Part shown: positions 4,211 to 7,858 of the stretch, piece by piece | Layout of the letters: each line of letters begins with the position of its first letter | How positions within the stretch are numbered: the first letter of the stretch is position 1 | From: an uncultured bacterium | GTDB taxonomy: Bacteria > Actinomycetota > Coriobacteriia > Coriobacteriales > Coriobacteriaceae | Direction: 5' to 3' | DNA: 7,858 nucleotides | Assembly (NCBI GenBank): GCA_905215195.1 | Contig: CAJMPF010000079.1 | Span: 1 to 7,858 of the forward strand | Made by a program: the position numbers and the translations under genes | The notes under the pieces: model-generated | Told to the model about the DNA's origin: nothing | The model's input: the letters and a program-made list of their open reading frames with translations, nothing else | Database searches by the model: none

Positions 4211-7025
4211 GGTTGTCGATAGTACGATTCGATTTAACGACAGGATGGATGGTCCAAGCGTGAGTCTCGGCAGCAAACTATCCAATGCAAAGGTGTCCTT
4301 TGCGATATTTAAGCGCGACATTAAGCGACTGCTTGTGAACCCCGTCGCCCTGGTGGTTACCCTAGGCGTGTGCGTTATTCCCTCGCTGTATGCCTGGTAT
4401 AACATCGTGGCAAACTGGGATCCGTATGGAAACACCCAAGGCATCAAGATTGCTATCGCCAACAACGATCGAGGCACCCAAAACGACTTGGTGGGCGAGC
4501 TCAACGCGGGCGACCAGGTCGTCGATCAACTCAAGGAGAACGATCAGCTGGGCTGGACCTTCGTTGACTCGGCGGCCGATGCCAAGGAGGGCGTCGAGAG
4601 CGGTGAGTACTATGCGGCCATCGTAATCCCCAAGAACTTCTCGGATAACCTGGTTTCGATGCTCGACGGCAACTACCATCAGCCCAAGCTTACGTACTAC
4701 GTCAATGAGAAGAAGAGCGCTATTGCGCCCAAGGTTACCGACACCGGCGCAAGCACCATCGAGGAGCAGATCAACTCGGAATTTGTCTCCACGGTGGGCG
4801 AGACCGTTGCCAGCATTGCCAAGGATGCCGGAGTCGATTTAAAGGACAAGGCAACCCAGACTCAGGACTCGCTGGCAAGTTCGGTGTCCGAGGCGTCCGA
4901 CACCTTGGGCGAGGTGCGCGATTCGATTGGCGATATGAATGCCGCCATCGATAAGACGAGTGGCGCTATCGCCTCGGCTGATGCGGCACTTGCCGGCATG
5001 CAGGGTCAGGCGCCGTCACTGACGCAAGCGATCTCTCAGGGCAACGACCTGCTGGGTGAAGCTCGCACCACGGCGGGCAACTCTATCGCCTCGCTCTCCA
5101 AGGCGCTCTCGGAAGGCAGCCTTGCGCTCACCAAGACGTCGGCCTCTGCGAACGCTGCCATCGGCAAGCTGACGGGCGCGGTTACATCTACGACCACCCG
5201 TATCGACAACTCGCTCGAGTCTCTTCAAGCGACGATCGACCACAATAAGGCCGTTATCGGGCACTTGGAGATTCTCGCCAATGACACGTCGACAGGTTCC
5301 GAGGAAATTGACGCGCGCATTGTATCGACCATCGATTTGCTTCGAGAGCAGAATGAAAAGCTTCAGAGCATCAAGGACGGTCTGTCCGCGCAGTCGAGCG
5401 CCATGGCGAATGACGCCGCGGCTGTCTCGGGTGCCAGCGACGCTATCAATAACGCAATTCAGGCCGGTGCGACCAACCTTGGCCAGGCCCAGACGGACCT
5501 GGGTCAAAACGCGCTGCCGAAGGCCTCGAGCGCGCTCGACTCTTTTGCTGCCGTTTCGGGCGACCTGACCGGTATCGTCTCGGGTATGACACCTACACTT
5601 GCAAATGCGCGCGGCACGTTGGCGCAGCTTAGCGCTACGCTCGGCCAGGCCAAGACCACGCTGTCCCAGACCGATTCCTCGCTTGCCAAGGTCCAGGACA
5701 AGCTTGCGACCGCAGCCAATGACATCGCGGCGCTGCAGACCTCTGAGTCTATGGGCGAGCTCGCCGACCTTATGGGCGTCGATGTCAATGACGTGGCAGA
5801 TTTCATGGCGTCTCCGGTTGAGTTGACGTCCAAGTCAATCTATCCGGTCAAGAGCTTTGGCTCGGGCATCGCTCCCTTCTACACCAATCTGGCGCTTTGG
5901 GTGGGCGGCTATGTGCTCATCGCCATCTACAAGCTCGAGGTCGACCGTGAAGGTGTTGGCAGCTTTACGGCGCGCCAAGGCTACTTTGGCCGCTGGTTGC
6001 TCATGGTGATCCTGGGCGCGTTGCAGGCCATCATCGTTACGGTAGGCGATCTGGTGATTGGCGTGCAGTGCGTCAGCCCGCTGCTGTTCGTGCTGGGCGG
6101 CATCGCCATTTCGTTCACCTACGTCAATATCATCTATGCGCTGTCCACCACGTTTAAGCATATCGGCAAGGCTATCGGCGTCATTCTCGTCATCGTGCAG
6201 ATCCCGGGTTCGTCGGGCATGTACCCCATCGAGATGATGCCCGGCTTCTTCCAGTGGCTGCACCCGCTGCTGCCCTTTACCTACGGCATCAATCTGCTGC
6301 GCGAGACGGTCGGCGGCATGTATTCGTTCAACTACCTGTTTAACCTGTGCATTCTGGGCGTGTTCTTGATCGTGGCGCTCTTTATCGGCCTGCAGCTGCG
6401 TCCGCTGCTGCTCAACCTTAACCTGCTCTTTGATAAACAGCTCTCCACGACCGGTATGATGATTTGCGAGTCCAACGACCTGCCGCGCCAGCGCTACTCG
6501 CTGCGCACGGCCATGCGCGTCATGCTCGATTCCGATTCGTACCGTCGCGAACTGCTCGATCATGCGGTCGCCTTTGAACATCGCTACCCGTACTACATCA
6601 AGGGCGGTTTTGCCGCCGTGGTGGGCGTTCAGGTCCTGCTCTTTGTCCTGTCGACGGTTCTCGATATCGACAATAACGGCAAGATCATCCTGCTTGTCAT
6701 TTGGATCATCTCGGTTATTGCCATCTGCGGCTGGCTGATCAATATCGAATATATCCGAGCGAGCCTCAATACCCAGATGCGCATCTCGGCGCTTTCGGAT
6801 GAGGACCTGCGTCGCGAGATGCGCGAACACACGGCCGCCATTCCTGCCGCCCGCCACATGTTTGGCCTCAACGCCAGCGAGCGTGGTGCCAAGGGCGGCG
6901 ATCAGTCCACGGGCCGCTTGCCGCATATCGGCTCGCACCATAAATCTCAGGGCAGCGACAGCACAGCCACAAATGATGGAGATACCACCGCGCTTGGCAA
7001 GCACTCCAAAGGAGGTGAGGCATAA
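4209..7025 (+). CDS. YhgE/Pip-family membrane protein with extra C-terminal module
   Basis: A 938-residue integral membrane protein of the YhgE/Pip family, related to the lactococcal phage-infection protein and resembling EsaA of type VII secretion. Visible order: N-terminal transmembrane segment (about 45-65) ending in the signature SLYAWYNI and WDPYGNT; a large ectodomain (about 66-556) whose middle (200-525) is Ala/Ser/Thr-rich helical coiled-coil-like sequence; the conserved SPVEL and YPVKSFGSG region (about 535-553); and five hydrophobic helices (about 557-575, 594-618, 623-648, 651-668, 708-732) resembling an ABC-2 transporter membrane block. An extra module follows, with two more helices (about 799-820 and 824-848) and a polar, probably disordered tail (about 890-938). 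With the N-terminus inside, eight helices leave the tail cytoplasmic. The start is unsure: ATG 4209 has no Shine-Dalgarno and overlaps a possible -10, while GTG 4260, after a GGATGG-type site, would give 921 residues. The next gene is directly abutting and paralogous. The molecular function of the family is not settled; envelope export or phage-receptor roles are known for relatives. Confidence 0.88.
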   Translation: MVVDSTIRFNDRMDGPSVSLGSKLSNAKVSFAIFKRDIKRLLVNPVALVVTLGVCVIPSLYAWYNIVANWDPYGNTQGIKIAIANNDRGTQNDLVGELNAGDQVVDQLKENDQLGWTFVDSAADAKEGVESGEYYAAIVIPKNFSDNLVSMLDGNYHQPKLTYYVNEKKSAIAPKVTDTGASTIEEQINSEFVSTVGETVASIAKDAGVDLKDKATQTQDSLASSVSEASDTLGEVRDSIGDMNAAIDKTSGAIASADAALAGMQGQAPSLTQAISQGNDLLGEARTTAGNSIASLSKALSEGSLALTKTSASANAAIGKLTGAVTSTTTRIDNSLESLQATIDHNKAVIGHLEILANDTSTGSEEIDARIVSTIDLLREQNEKLQSIKDGLSAQSSAMANDAAAVSGASDAINNAIQAGATNLGQAQTDLGQNALPKASSALDSFAAVSGDLTGIVSGMTPTLANARGTLAQLSATLGQAKTTLSQTDSSLAKVQDKLATAANDIAALQTSESMGELADLMGVDVNDVADFMASPVELTSKSIYPVKSFGSGIAPFYTNLALWVGGYVLIAIYKLEVDREGVGSFTARQGYFGRWLLMVILGALQAIIVTVGDLVIGVQCVSPLLFVLGGIAISFTYVNIIYALSTTFKHIGKAIGVILVIVQIPGSSGMYPIEMMPGFFQWLHPLLPFTYGINLLRETVGGMYSFNYLFNLCILGVFLIVALFIGLQLRPLLLNLNLLFDKQLSTTGMMICESNDLPRQRYSLRTAMRVMLDSDSYRRELLDHAVAFEHRYPYYIKGGFAAVVGVQVLLFVLSTVLDIDNNGKIILLVIWIISVIAICGWLINIEYIRASLNTQMRISALSDEDLRREMREHTAAIPAARHMFGLNASERGAKGGDQSTGRLPHIGSHHKSQGSDSTATNDGDTTALGKHSKGGEA
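7009..7018 (+). promoter_or_regulatory. Perfect Shine-Dalgarno for the second YhgE/Pip gene, inside the first
   Basis: AAGGAGGTGA is fully complementary to the usual 16S rRNA 3' end and lies 7 nt before ATG 7026, inside the last codons of the upstream gene. The upstream TAA (7023-7025) touches this ATG, so strong, probably coupled initiation is expected. Confidence 0.9.
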
Positions 7026-7858
7026 ATGAAGAACATCCTGCATCTGTTTAAGCGCGATGTCCAAAACGTGTCTCGCTCCGTGATCGGCTTGGTTGTCGTG
7101 ATGGGCCTCATTATCGTACCGTGTCTGTACGCGTGGTTTAACATCGCCGGCAGCTGGGATCCGTACGGCAACACCGGCAATCTTAAGATCGCCGTGGTCA
7201 ACACCGATGAGGGTTACGAGAGCGATTTGATCCCCGTCGAGGTTAACGTGGGCGAAAACGTGACCGCCACCCTACGCGGCAACGAGAGCTTCGATTGGGT
7301 TGTGCTCAACAATCGCGAAAAGGCTATCGAGGGCGTCAAGTCGGGCGCATACTATGCTGCCGTCGTTATCCCCAAAACGTTTAGCGCTGACATGATGACG
7401 CTTTTCTCGACCGACGTGAAACACGCCGATATCGAGTTTTACGAGAACCAGAAGGCCAACGCCATTGCGCAGATCGTGACCGAGAAGGGTTCGAGCGCCG
7501 TTCAGAGCCAGGTTAACGAAACTTTTACCGAGACCATTACGAGCATCGGTCTTAAGACGGTGTCCAGCCTGCTCGATTACATGAGCACCGACCAGGTCAG
7601 CAACTTTATCGCCAACCTGTCCTCGACGCTCGGCGATTCGATTGAGGACCTGCGAGACGTTCGGGCAAATGCTTCGTCGCTGGCGGGCATTTTGAGCTCC
7701 ACGTCCGATTCGCTGACGTCGGCGAGCGGCATGCTCAAGCAGACGGGCACGGTCGATGAGTCAACGAAGCAGCTGATGGAGCATGTCAAGAGCGGTATTA
7801 AGGATTCCAAGGAAGCGCTGAAGGACGCCAACGACGCCATCAATGCCGCGATTGACGG
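7026..7858 (+). CDS. YhgE/Pip-family membrane protein, 3' end beyond window
   Basis: The frame is open from ATG 7026 to the window end, giving 277 complete codons and two extra bases, so the protein is partial. It begins MKNILHLFKRDVQNVSRS, then a transmembrane segment (about 17-36) running into CLYAWFNI and WDPYGNT (about 33-50), followed by IAVVNTDEG. This matches the N-terminal YhgE/Pip signature of the preceding protein at the same spacing and is the usual N-terminus for the family. The ectodomain continues with SGAYYAAVVIPKTFS (about 109-123), paralogous to SGEYYAAIVIPKNFS upstream. It then enters a Ser/Ala-rich, probably coiled-coil stretch from about residue 185. The C-terminal membrane block should lie beyond the window. 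The start codon abuts the previous stop behind a perfect Shine-Dalgarno, so the two are surely co-translated. I infer that they assemble together. Confidence 0.9.
   Translation, partial: MKNILHLFKRDVQNVSRSVIGLVVVMGLIIVPCLYAWFNIAGSWDPYGNTGNLKIAVVNTDEGYESDLIPVEVNVGENVTATLRGNESFDWVVLNNREKAIEGVKSGAYYAAVVIPKTFSADMMTLFSTDVKHADIEFYENQKANAIAQIVTEKGSSAVQSQVNETFTETITSIGLKTVSSLLDYMSTDQVSNFIANLSSTLGDSIEDLRDVRANASSLAGILSSTSDSLTSASGMLKQTGTVDESTKQLMEHVKSGIKDSKEALKDANDAINAAID

Noticed and set aside
5835..7064. Minus-strand open frame of about 400 codons opposite the YhgE/Pip membrane block.
   Set aside because: Its sequence is His/Gln/Asp-rich, as expected from reading hydrophobic codons backwards, and the plus-strand frame carries clear membrane helices and family signatures.

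Overview
The window is high-GC bacterial DNA (roughly 60% G+C by eye) with short operons, Shine-Dalgarno sites and ATG starts. The proteins look like those of a Gram-positive anaerobic actinobacterium of class Coriobacteriia, such as Collinsella or Olsenella. Signs of this are an anaerobe-type long citrate synthase, a UPF0237-type ACT protein, Cof-type HAD phosphatases and large tandem YhgE/Pip membrane proteins. The taxonomic call is inference from gene style, not from a marker gene.

Layout. Positions 1-236 hold no gene I can support, only a candidate promoter/operator palindrome just before the first gene. A forward unit follows: a 95-residue ACT-domain protein (237-524) and, 74 nt later, a citrate synthase (599-2017, start moved to an ATG with a good Shine-Dalgarno). 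It is closed by a strong intrinsic terminator (2041-2079). Next come two HAD-superfamily IIB (Cof-type) phosphatases facing each other, 2105-2947 (+) and 3056-3850 (-). The 108 nt between their stop codons is almost entirely a nested inverted-repeat element. A 47-nt inverted copy of half of that element (4013-4059) lies beyond the 5' end of the minus-strand phosphatase, so that gene is bracketed by inverted repeats. Its leader also carries a long hairpin whose 3' arm contains its Shine-Dalgarno. From about 4090 a promoter region with a short GTACA/TGTAC palindrome leads into two YhgE/Pip-family membrane proteins, one complete (4209-7025) and one cut by the window end (7026 onward), separated by zero nucleotides.

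How the genes may work together. Citrate synthase makes citrate from acetyl-CoA and oxaloacetate, and the small ACT protein may sense an amino acid or similar ligand. Their pairing suggests a link to glutamate-family carbon flow but does not prove one. The two HAD enzymes are probably housekeeping sugar-phosphate or nucleotide phosphatases. The YhgE/Pip pair looks like an envelope system: both proteins have an N-terminal membrane anchor and a start of the same kind of ectodomain, and the complete one has an ABC-2-like membrane block. Tight translational coupling suggests a hetero-oligomer. No rRNA, tRNA, CRISPR array, transposase or prophage gene is visible. The parts most worth a second look are the repeat-bracketed phosphatase, the hairpin over its Shine-Dalgarno, and the YhgE/Pip pair with an extra C-terminal membrane module on its first member.
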